A stretch of 64,000 nucleotides of DNA, from NCBI RefSeq assembly GCF_963082655.1, contig NC_081556.1, positions 3,075,528 through 3,139,527 on the forward strand. The letters are read 5' to 3'. Source of the stretch: Stomoxys calcitrans (Eukaryota > Arthropoda > Insecta > Diptera > Muscidae). Position numbers and translations under genes: made by a program. Below the pieces are notes generated by a model, which saw only the letters and a program-made list of their open reading frames with translations, had not been told where the DNA came from and did no database searches. Position 1 is the stretch's first letter. Each line of letters opens with the position of its first letter. This document shows positions 11,088 to 20,872 of the stretch, piece after piece.

Positions 11088-11815
11088 ATCCTATAAAGTA
11101 AAAATCTTAGACGATCTACCCATGTCCGTCCGTCTGTCTGTTGAAATCACGCCAGAGTCTTTAAAAATAGAGATATTGAGCTGAAACTTTGCACAGATTA
11201 TTTTGTTTGTCCATAATCAGGTTAAGATCGAAGATGGGCTATATCGGACTATATCTTGATTAGCCCCCGTATACACCGATCCGCCGATTTAGGGCCTTAG
11301 GCCCATAAAAACCACATATATTTTCCGATTTTACTGAAATTTGGGACAGTGAGTTGTGTTTGGCCCCGATCGGTCCAGATTTGGATATAGGTGCCATATA
11401 GACCGATCTCTCCATTTAAGGTTTTGGGCCCATAAAAGGCGTATTTATTGTTCGATTTCGCCGAAATTTGGGACAGTCAGTTTTGTTAGGCCCTTCAACA
11501 TTCTTCTTCAATTTGGCTCAGATCGTTTCAGATTTGGATATAGCTGCCATATAGACCGATCTCTCGATTTAAGGTTTTGGGGCAAATAAAAGGCGTATTT
11601 ATCGTCCGATGTCGCCGACATTTGGGACAGCGAGTTGTGTTAGGCCGCTTGACATCTTTCAGCAATTTGTCCCAGATCGGTCCAGATTTGGATACAGCTG
11701 TCATATAGATCGATCTCTAGAGTTAAGATCTTGGGCCCATAAAAGGCGCATTTATTGTTCGATTTCGCCGAAATTTGGGACAGTGAGTTTTGTAAGGCCC
11801 TTCAACATTCTTTGA
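11088..11815 (+). mobile_element. DINE-1/mini-me-like element, family B
   Basis: The header remnant CCTATAAAGTA and CCATGTCCGTCCGTCTG (GTCY microsatellite) precede GAGCTGAAACTTTGCAC and then about three monomers: 'ATAGACCGATCTCTC...CCATAAAAGGCG...TTTGGGACAG' near 11,399, 11,553 and 11,711, a spacing of 154-158 bp. It ends abruptly at 11,815 without the terminal hairpin. Frames 11356-11589 and 11609-11815 are repeat artefacts. Confidence 0.88.
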
Positions 11816-11992
11816 ACGAAATTTTCCTTTAAGACAAAAGTTCAATATCATTTTTCTAAAAACAAAATTTTAATAAATTTCTTTAGACAAATTTCAATGA
11901 AACTTCTTTCTTAACATTAAACATAGTAGAATTTGTTGAAATACAGAATTTGAGTAATTTTTTTTCTAATGACAAATTTTATGGAAATTTTG
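11816..11992. repeat. degenerate AT-rich short tandem repeat
   Basis: Loosely repeated 'AGACAAAATTT / AAATTTYAATRAAA' blocks at irregular 25-40 bp intervals. This is too diverged for a firm monomer. Confidence 0.45.
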
Positions 11993-13300
11993 CAAAATTC
12001 CCAAACTCTCACCGCGTGTACACATCGCGACAAGGGCTGATGAACAATGTTTCATTACAATTTTCTTTTACTTTTGACGAGGTATTGAAATGATATCGTT
12101 TGCTGTGTATAAAACTAGGTCACGGGTTTTATGCAGGACAAGTCGATTGTCATTTTGAAATTTTCATTTGCAATATTGGCAACAGATGTGCACGAAACTG
12201 ACAACAGGTGTGCTTGAAATTGACAACGACTTGAAAACAAACAAATATTTTTTACAATACATGTCATCTCTTGGTTACCACTGTGCAGATATGCTTAAAC
12301 AAACGCATCTGAGATACGGGAGTGAGTGTAACCTAGAAAAGTGCATAGAAACTTTTGCTTTCCTATGCAAAAGTGTCTTCTTCTGAAAGGCAAAGGGTCT
12401 ATAAATTCCTCTCCAGAAAGGAGGTGTTGATAATAATGTCAACGAGAGCTTGGTATGCAAAGTACCCCTATAACCGTTTTCCCCTTAAAAGCACAGAAGT
12501 TTAAGCCATGAAATGAAACTCTACTGCCTCATTTCCATTTCCTCTTCCACGTTTGCCTTTAACTTTTAATTACAAAATTAAGTTTTTTTACTCATAGTTT
12601 AGCTACAATCAATGCTGTTGGCTTAAATAGTTTGGGCAATTTTGCTGGCAACGAAAATTCCACACACGTCCATGGATCAATAGTTCCGTTTTTTGTTTTT
12701 GTCGAAATGGAGGAAATAGCTGAAAGAGAGCTGAGAAAAAAAATCGCCAGAATTGGGAATTTTTCAATTTATGTGAAGAGAGCTCAAAAAAAGTTTTAAT
12801 TTCACAAACACCCAAGAGCAAGAGAATAGTAACGCAGCACAGCAAAGCATCAACCAACTGACAAAGAATATTTTCCAATTATCATAAATTTTGAAATGAA
12901 CTCTCAACGCCATACAGAGTTTTGTTGCCCGTATCATTGCGGGCTTTGCAGTGAAGTTACTGAAGGTGGCAGAAGATGGTGCTTCAGCTGTTTCAATTTA
13001 TTTAAGCCGTATATCAATTGTTGGTTGGGAGTCTAATAAATGTTTGATTAAACAAAAGATTTATTACTTTTAGTATCAGCAAAAACGGCAACAAAATTTG
13101 TACGTGTATGTGTATTTTGCTACATTGATACAGCTAAACTCATGCGCTCACTAATACATACATACATAGACACATATGTACGTAAAATATGTTTGGTCTT
13201 TTGTCTTCCTTTCGATTGGCAAGTCTGCGTTAAGCTATGGAGCAATAATACTCCTATTATTTATAACATTGCATTATTTACACTTCATACTCCCACTCGG
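11993..13300. other. unassigned sequence
   Basis: No feature that I can support. Two opposite-strand frames (12168-12386 and 12609-12878) have no recognisable domain. Confidence 0.45.
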
Positions 13301-13720
13301 GGTGATGGAGGAAGCCATGCCATGTCATGGCCCGGGCACAGTGATCTTCAAGGATCTTTGAGAGTATTTGGAGGGCATAGCGATTTGTGTGCAATCAAAT
13401 TTTTACTCTACTTTTCAATACCTTTCATTTAAGTACCATATCGTCCCGATTGGTAAACTTGCCCGCCCCAGGGGGATTTGGGTGGGGCCGCCCCTCCAGA
13501 CCTTTCAGTGGAGAGGTGTTCCGCTATCACTTTATTTCAAATTTTATTTAGCGCCTAATACTCTACTCTTCAATAACTTTAACTTGAGTTTCACTATGGC
13601 ACGATTGGTTGACATGTGCGACCCAGGGGGGCCTTCCCCTCAGATTCTTAAGATAGGGCCTTCCCCTCAGATTCTTAATTTCAAATTCGGATATCAGAGT
13701 CGAGTTTTTTAGTTCTTAAA
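13301..13720 (+). repeat. GC-richer dispersed repeat (family E), copy 1
   Basis: It contains 'ATCGTCCCGATTGG', 'TTGCCCGCCCCAGGGGG' and 'GGGTGGGGCCGCCCC', then a second GGGGGGCCTTCCCCTCAGATTC block, which is itself repeated as 'GGCCTTCCCCTCAGATTCTTAA'. The same signature recurs at 15,480-15,935, 17,690-18,120 and 55,361-56,480. No coding motif; the family is unknown to me. Confidence 0.65.
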
Positions 13721-14350
13721 GTCCTGTCGAAGAACAGATATGCTGGTGGCGGTATCTCTTCTCCGATAGGGGAATTACATCGACAAGATGAAATGGTTCT
13801 GACAACATAGCGAACCAAATGTCTGATGTAGGACAATTTTGAACTCTTCCGACAAAATCTTTTCGAGTTTGTTCCGAAATCGGTTCTACTTTCTGAGAGA
13901 AATTTTACAGTGAATTATTTCTGTTCTGCTGGTCTAAAGGATTATTTGTCCCGATAGTTCTGAGTAAATTCTGAACGATATCTGAAACCCGTCTCGTAGA
14001 GTCTTTTAGAACCAATAAGAATTTGTCTTCGGACATTTCGAAAAGAACTCTAGACGATGTCTGAACTGCCAATCTAATGTTTTTTTTTTGTGCTTGAATT
14101 TGTATTTATGGCAATGTGCAATATTTGTTGGACCGTTACGGATTGTTGTTCCGAGAGTTTGGAGCGAGTTCTGAACGATGTTTGGACAACACATCGAAGG
14201 ATTTTTGGACTTAACGTTGAAGAATTTTTGTTTTCTTTTGTGTTTACTTTTTGTTTAGTCTGTTATAATTGTTGTAATTGTGCTTGTACCATACGAATTT
14301 TAAAAGACGTTATATCAGAATTCGGAAAGAATTCGATACGACACTTCGGA
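13721..14350. other. unassigned, internally similar 'TTCTGAACGAT' sequence
   Basis: Phrases such as 'AGAATTC', 'TCTGAACGATRTCTG' and 'GACAACACATCG' recur at irregular distances, suggesting an old diverged repeat. Monomer boundaries cannot be drawn by eye. Confidence 0.4.
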
Positions 14351-14990
14351 ATATACATCCAAATTCAATAAGGGTTAATATCTCAATTCGTGTAGAATTC
14401 TGCACGACAGCTCTAATTTACCTTCAGAAGTTCCCATGATGTATGCCCAGAATTCTGTCAGAATTCGGTGAGATGTGTCGACAAAAACATCAGATTTCCC
14501 TCCGTCATTTCGTTCTGAAATCGTGTCATCCTTTACTAAATACTAAAGTTTCCATTGAACATTCCATTAAGGAACAGGGGATACTTCTTTCATATTAAAA
14601 TAAATCCAGATTCAAAAAAAGTTAATTTCTAAATTCGCCTAGAATTCTGCACGACATCTCTAATTTCACTTTAAAAATTCCCATGATTTATGCCCAGAAC
14701 AAAAACAACAGATTTCCCTCAGTTATTTCGTTCCAAAATCGTGTCAACCTATACTAAAGTTTAACATAAACATTCCATTAAGGAACATGGGATTCTTCTT
14801 TCATATCAAAATAAATCCAGAGTCAAAAGAGTTCATGTCTGAATTCGTCTAGAATTCGTATGCCCAGAATTCTATCAGAATTTGGTTTCGAAGTGTCGAC
14901 AAAAACATCAGATTTCCCTCCGTTATTTCGTTCCAAAATCGTGTCAACCTATACTAAATACTAAAGTTTCCCATAAACATTCCATTAAGG
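14351..14990. repeat. three-unit tandem duplication that includes a SINE-1 tail
   Basis: Units start near 14,351, 14,598 and 14,810. Each has 'TAGAATTC', 'ATGCCCAGAA', 'AACAKCAGATTTCCCTC', 'TCGTGTCA', 'TACTAAAGTTT' and then a SINE-1 tail (AACATTCCATTAAGGAAC...TTCATATYAAAATAAATCC). The third unit continues into the complete SINE at 14,955-15,222. The middle unit lacks the 'TTCTGTCAGAATTCGG...TGTCGAC' segment. The SINE junction was therefore duplicated with its flank. Confidence 0.85.
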
Positions 14991-15222
14991 AACTTGGGAT
15001 TCTTCTCTCATATCAATGAATGCAGTCCGATTGAAGTTTAAGCTCAATGATGCCTCAAAAGGGGCTCCTTTTTTATGTCGAGTTTTAACATGGCAGGATA
15101 TCTCACAAATATAGCCAGCATTAGTAAGGGCATAATCACAACTGAAAATATGTCTGATTTTCACGCCGGAATTCGGCGTCACAGGCAGACATGCAAACCT
15201 CTGTGCCACAGTAACCACCACT
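14955..15222 (-). mobile_element. SINE-1 copy 4
   Basis: Minus strand: GGTTACTGTGGCACAGAGGTTTG, GCATGTCTGCCTGTGACGCCG, the body with GTGATTATGCCCTTAC and TGGCTATATTTGTGAG, TTCAATCGGACTGCATTCAT, and the tail AATGTTTATGGG. The B-box is degraded (AATTCCGGCGTG). It sits at the end of the triplicated segment. Confidence 0.85.
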
Positions 15223-15479
15223 CTATATATTTTTCGTTAAGAATTCCTACAGACTTCGCATCCGATGAATTTGGATGAATTTGCCGATTTTCGTACAAAC
15301 TTCTGACCGAATTCTGGACGTTTGGTTCACTGGGCCGGACACATCAAAGTACTCTTTTCCTGAATGGTATGAGACAGCTCAGTAATGTGGGCTTTCAAAC
15401 AAATTCCCTTCTTACAAACACCCTTCGTTTTATTTTCATTCCATATTGTCCAGGATGGTCCGCATGTACTCCTGCGGTC
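15223..15479. other. unassigned short interval
   Basis: About 250 bp with no recognisable feature. Confidence 0.4.
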
Positions 15480-15935
15480 TTTTTTGCCGAATAGCGATCC
15501 CACACACTCTTGACTTTAAATTTGAGTGCCCGATTTATAATCTACTCTACAATACCTTTCAATTAAATCTAATATTTTTCATATCGGACGACATGCCCGC
15601 TTTGAGGGGTTTTGGGGTGGGGCCTTCCCCTTGGTGGCGTAACTTCAAATCAGATATCAGAGTGCTGTTTTTAAATTTTTGTAAGGGTATAAAGCAAAAT
15701 TCGCCTTCCGCTACCGTTTTAGACACAAAGTTTGGTTTTAGCTATTTTTTTCTAAATTTTTCACATTTTGCCGATCGGACGACATGCCCGCACCGAGGGG
15801 TTTTAGGGTGGGGCCTTCCCCTCGGTAGCATAACTCCAAACCAGATATCAGAGTAATTTTTTTTAATTCTTATAGGAGTATTAAGCAAATTTCCCCCTAT
15901 CACTACCATTTTAGATACAAAGTTTGGTATTAGCT
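15480..15935 (+). repeat. family E repeat, two tandem units of about 189 bp
   Basis: 'ATCGGACGACATGCCCGC' occurs at about 15,584 and 15,773. Each is followed by GAGGGGTTTTRGGGTGGGG, CCTTCCCC, 'AGATATCAGAGT', a poly-T segment, 'ACAAAGTTTGGT' and TTAGCTAT. Frame 15446-15856 is a repeat artefact. Confidence 0.8.
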
Positions 15936-16280
15936 ATGTTTCATAGCCACTGTGCCTTTTTTTCCACGCTCATCCTCTTCAAATACTTTGTGGATATCAT
16001 TTGCACTAAATCATCGTCATCGACATTGTCGTCATCTAGGCAACGTCATCGTAGACGGAAATTCTATTCAGTCTTAGATTTTTGTATTTTCTATTCTCTG
16101 GATTTAGCTAAAAGCTTCGCCTTCTCCTTAGCCTTTGAATTTCTATGCGAAGCAAGAAAAGTATGCTGCTTATCCTCATTGATGGTGTTTCGTGCGTATG
16201 GAAAATTAATTTATCAACCTGAGGGCAAAATAATTTTATGATGATTGTTTATTTACTCTCTAACACTGTAAATATATGAT
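15936..16280. other. unassigned sequence
   Basis: Contains a CATCGTCATCGACATTGTCG-type trinucleotide-rich patch near 16,015. No gene is supported. Confidence 0.4.
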
Positions 16281-16306
16281 AGTCTGTCTGTCGGTCTGTC
16301 TGTCCA
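16281..16306 (+). repeat. isolated (GTCT)n microsatellite
   Basis: AGTCTGTCTGTCGGTCTGTC and onward. The same GTCY unit lies inside the DINE-like headers, but no other header blocks flank it, so it may be a remnant or independent. Confidence 0.75.
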
Positions 16307-17685
16307 GGCAAGTGAAATATATCCACCATTGTTTCATATGCTCGAAAGCGTGCATTTGTTGAGCTGGCATGATGCCTCAAAACAAGCGTGGTAATTGTAT
16401 CCGTAAACGTTGGTAATATTGCCAAAAATAATAAAGAAAAGTCAGCTATAGGGGGGGGGGTGCACTAAAGGAGAATGGCATGTCAGGCATTGGCAACAAT
16501 TGATTCTATTTTCTACCCACAAACGCATTTGTGGGTGGCAATTTGCACTCATCACCATGTCTGATGTATGAGGCCAAGACATTGGTGTTGGTGGTTGTTT
16601 TGCCAATATCCACATTCTAGCTTGCCATTGATTGCTTCTTTGGCCAGAGTTTCTTATCAGCAAGCGCAGCGGAAAAACAAAAGATTCACCATGGGGGAGC
16701 GGTAAGTGGGCGCCCTATTACAATGGCAATTTTTCAATTGCCCTCAATCATGTTCAGATTACAACATATTATTACTCTCAGTGTTTGTGCTTGTTGTTTG
16801 TGGCCATCCTGAGTAAGTGAGTGACTGAGTGAGTGGTAGATGATGGGTTTCCTTTTGAAACCGTTCAGGGTGTCTGCTTCTGTTGGGGGGCCATCATTCT
16901 TATTGTAAGCCCTTGTAATTGAGTGTGATGCAATATGATGCACAGACGCCGCAGGATGTGTATTTTCCAGCTAAACAAATACTTGACCAAAGTGAGTGTT
17001 CTTGAAGGCAAACATCCAATGGTGGAACAAAAGAATTACACAAGTCAATCGAGGAAAAGTGATTTGGGGTTATGGCAATGATGAAAGGCAATGGGATATA
17101 TCATTTAATACTTCATAAATGGGGATACAAAGCACTGCTAATGTTTTTGGCAATGTCGAGAGGAGAATACAACCCTTAAAATAGTACCTTTTCCGTAATT
17201 GTCTTGAAAACGTTAATATTGTTCTAAAATCTTAGTTTTTTTGTTTAATCTTTAGATCTTTGTAAGATTTTCATTATTTTTTCGATATCTATACTTTATA
17301 TATTTTCACAATTGTTTGTCATTTCAGCTGAACATTCCCTGGATTATCAACTTTTATAGAATGCTGCTGTGAAGTTGAGGGGAATTCAAGATTCAAGGTA
17401 GGTCACATGTTTATACCATATCAACCGCGTCATTTTTTTAAAAAATAAATCTTTGGCAAAAATATATATCATTCTCATAGTCATAATTTCAACTTTTAAA
17501 CAGGCTGGGTGATTTATTGAACATAATTTTACTTTATACATAAAATATTAGTTTGGAATATAGGTTTTTTTGATTTATTTGCAATTTACTTTTTATCTGC
17601 ATTCCAAATATGACATTTAAATTTTAATTGATATATTTAAACTCTGCTCACAAATAATTTTAATTTGATTATCATATTAGTTCAT
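16307..17685. other. unassigned sequence
   Basis: No gene or repeat family recognised. A run of ten G (16,451-16,460) is the only notable local feature. Confidence 0.45.
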
Positions 17686-17689
17686 CTAT

Positions 17690-18120
17690 GGCCATTGAGG
17701 TGGGTCTAGCTACTGGACACATGTATCGATAAAATTCATACATGTCATTTGAGTCCCGCAATATCCTGATCTGTCATTTTCACCTGAAGGCTGCCTCAAA
17801 ATTTGGTATCAGATTCGTACTTTGCACATAAATAAAATGTGTGTCCCATATTGTCTCCTTCGGTGTATATTGTCGGTTTAAGCCCAAATTTTGGTATCAG
17901 ATTATTACTCTACGCTCAAATGTCTTTCATTTGAGTCCCATTTTAACCCGATCGGTCTTTATATCTTTTGAGGAAGTTTCTTGGAGGTATGGCGTCCTTC
18001 CTGATGCTTGGTTCTAATTTTTATATCAGATTTGCAGTCTACTCCGAAATACCTTTGATTTGAGTTCTATATAGATTCGATTGGTTTATGTGCCCGCACA
18101 AAGGACTAGCGTTAAATTTA
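17690..18120 (+). repeat. family E repeat, diverged copies
   Basis: About three monomers defined by 'CATTTGAGTCCC', 'ATCNGTC', 'TTGGTATCAGATT' and 'TACTCTACGCTC' near 17,750, 17,890 and 18,010. They share phrasing with the other family E arrays (pattern 'caaatacctttcatttgagtccc'). Non-coding. Confidence 0.65.
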
Positions 18121-18204
18121 GCAGGAAGATCCAAAATTTGTCAGGCAGTGGTCATTTCTCAAAAAAAAAGCTGATGACATACATATTTACTATCTTCACT
18201 TATA

Positions 18205-18585
18205 TATTTACTATCTACCTTATCGCGTGTCGCCAACGTTAGTAAAAGTTCAGCTGGTTACCCATCGGCTCCTGCTGCTTTATTACTCGTCCGCCGTGTT
18301 ATTGCTGCGTTGACCTCTTTCAGAGGTCTTACCGTCATTAGTCTCCGTCGTCGCCACTATCGGATACCAGCACATGGGTAAAATCCTCTTTGCATATCCT
18401 AAGTACACTAACATCGCTGTCTATGCCGAAAATGTGCTCGTACCAAAGACATCGGTAAAAGGTACTAAATAACTCGATTCGTTCACACTAACGTCTTTCT
18501 TCTTCCTTTTTTACCTGTCTTTGCTACTCACTGCAGACTTCTATGTACGCCGCATTCTTGGCTTCAGTAGAATTTTGACACTACT
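18205..18585 (-). pseudogene. RTE-like retrotransposon relic, region upstream of RT core
   Basis: Minus-strand frames give AKNAAYIEVCSE, QVKKEEERR, CERIE, VSVLRICKEDFTHVLVSDSGDDGD and NKAAGADG-stop-PAELL. The order and wording match 47,645-48,060 (RRECERIE, NVLRI, KEHFTQLLVADVGGEED, NKAARADG-stop-PAELL), so both come from one RTE-type family. Several frameshifts. The in-frame TAA (TTA at 18,258-18,260 on plus) is at the same codon in both copies. Confidence 0.82.
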
Positions 18586-18751
18586 AGTAGTACCATGGGG
18601 TAGGCCACAGGCCCCCAAGTCAAAATTTTTTCAAAAAAATTTTCATTAAATAAATGAGGGGGTTGTCTTTTTGCCTTTGTTTCACGGCAATTGGAGTATG
18701 CCGTTGCCATCTGTAGTGTTTGACACTTTTCGATATCAAACTTCCGAACTA

Positions 18752-20256
18752 TTTTGTAGTAACCTTACCCTTGAGAAAGGGTAAAGGGTTACTACCCTTA
18801 CCTTTGAGAATGGATGGTTTTAGTACCCTTACTCTTGAGAATGGGTAGTTTCAGTCCCCTTACCCTTGGCAAGTGGTAGTTTTAGTACCCTTACCCTTGA
18901 AGATGGGTAGTTTTTATACCCTTACCCTTGAGGATGGGTAGTTTTAGTACCCTTACCCTTAAGAATGGGTGGTTTTTATGGGTGGATATATTTAGTAGCC
19001 TTACCCTTGGCAAAGGGTAGTTTCAGTCCCCTTACCCTTGGCAAGTGGTAGTTTTAGTACCCTTACCCTTGAAGATGGATAGTTTTAATACCCTTACGCT
19101 TCAGGATGGGTAGTTTTAATACTCTTACCCTTGAGAATGGGTGGTTTTAGTACCCTTGCTCTTGAGAATGGGTAGTTTTAGTACCCTTACCCTTGAGAAT
19201 GGGTGGTTTTAGTACCCTTTTTCTTGAGAATGGGTAGTTTTAGTACCCTTACACTTGAGAATGGGTAGTTTTAGTACCCTTACCCTTGACAATAGGCAGT
19301 TTTAGTACCCTTACCCTTGAGAATGGGTGGTTTTAGTACCCTTACCCTTGAGAATGGGTGGTTTTAGTACCCTTTTTCTTGAGAATGGGTAGTTTTAGTA
19401 CCCTTACCTTGAGAATGGGTAGTTTTAGTATCCTTACCACTGAGAATAGGTAGTTTTGGTACCCTTATCCATTGAGAATGTGTAGTTTTAGTACCCTTAC
19501 CATTGAAAATAGGCAGGTTTAGTACCATAACCTTTGAGAATGTATTGTTTAAAAACCCTTGCCTTGAGAATGGGTAGTTTTAGTACCCTTAACCTTGCGA
19601 AAGCGTACATTTATACCCTAACCTTTGAGGAAGCATATCTTCAATATCCTCACCCTTCAGAATGGGAAGTTTTAGTACCTTTACACTTGAGGAAGGGTAG
19701 TTTTAGTACCCTTATTCCTGTGAAGGGGTGGGTTTCATTCCCTTATCCTTGAGAAAGGGTAGACTGAGTACCATTATCCTTGAGAAAGTGTTTATTTGAG
19801 TGCCTTTACCCCTGAGAAAGAGTATGTTTTAATGCCCCTTCCCTTGAGAAAAAATGTTATGTTTAAGTGCCATTACGGTTGACGAAGGGTACTTTGAATA
19901 CCCTTTTTTTCTTAAGGAAGGGCAGTTTTAGTGACCTTACCATTTGCGGGGGTGGTTTAAATACCCCTTTTTCTTAAGGAAAGGCAGTTTTAATATCGTT
20001 TTTATGTGGTTCTGGTATCCTTTTATTTGGGGAAGGATAGCTTGTACCCTTACCCTTCGGGAAGGGTGGGGGTAGAGCCCTAATATCTTGACGAATGGCA
20101 GTTTTAGTGTCCTAACCCTTGGCGAATGGTTGGTTTAGGGTCACAACCCTTAGCGGTAGGTAACCCAACCATACCGTTTTTCTTGGGGAAGGGCAGTTTT
20201 GATCCCTTAGCCTTGGGGAAGGAAGTTTTAATACCCTTACCCCGGGGAGAGGGATG
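18752..20256. repeat. 31-bp minisatellite, about 48 copies
   Basis: The monomer is 31 bp and reads GAGAAT + GGGTAGTTTTAGTACCC + TTACCCTT. The central 17 bp is an imperfect inverted repeat (GGGTA...TACCC). Monomers are most uniform at 18,820-19,450 and diverge toward 20,256, where units gain 'GGGGAAGGG' variants. A variant pair ('GTACCCTTTTTCTTGAGAAT') recurs 155 bp apart (19,201 and 19,356), which is 5 monomers. Frame 19534-19752 is a repeat artefact. Confidence 0.95.
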
Positions 20257-20554
20257 TAGTAAACAAAATTTCCGAATGTTTTACAATATATAGGTTTGGT
20301 AAGATTTAAAAGAGGTAATTGGCTTCAGGGTGCATAACTACTCAGAATGCTAAAAAGTAATACTTCCCACCAGGACTATTTTAATCCCAAAGTGGCGGCA
20401 GAGATCATTATTTTTCAGTTGCTCGTATTATATGTTCTTCGTCAGTTCACCTTGTCTCCCGGCTACATCTTTGCCATGTGTGAAACACACTGATTTACTT
20501 TTTAGAAGATCCTATACGTATGAAAACCTTTTTTTTTCTATGGGCTATCGTGGA
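20257..20554. other. unassigned sequence
   Basis: Nothing recognised between the minisatellite and the next SINE. Confidence 0.4.
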
Positions 20555-20872
20555 CCATGGTGGCGTAGGGGTTAGCATGTCTGCCTATGACGCCGAACGT
20601 CTGGGTTCAAGTCACGGCGTGAATATAAGAAAAAATGTTTTACAACGGCAATAATCCCCTTACAAAATGCTGGCGACAATTGTATGGTATCGAGCCATGC
20701 TAAAAAAAATTCTTCAACAAGTGGAGTCGCTAAGCCTCACGCTTTTCGTACTCGGCATAAAAAAAGGGGATCCATATCATACAGCTAAAACTTGAATAGG
20801 ACTGCATTCATTGATATAAAAGAGGTATCCCCTGGTCCTTACAAGAATGTTCATGGAAAATATGTATGTATT
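20555..20872 (+). mobile_element. SINE-1 copy 5 (plus orientation)
   Basis: The head CCATGGTGGCGTAGGGGTTAG (A-box region) and GGGTTCAAGTCACGG (degenerate B-box) are followed by a body with a run of about 7 A and 'GCATAAAAAAAGGGGATCC', then TTGAATAGGACTGCATTCAT and AATGTTCATGG. Length is about 310 bp. Confidence 0.88.

Noticed and set aside
18752..20256. CRISPR-like array of short repeats
   Set aside because: The 31-bp units are contiguous with no unique spacers, and the surrounding DNA is clearly eukaryotic. It is a minisatellite.
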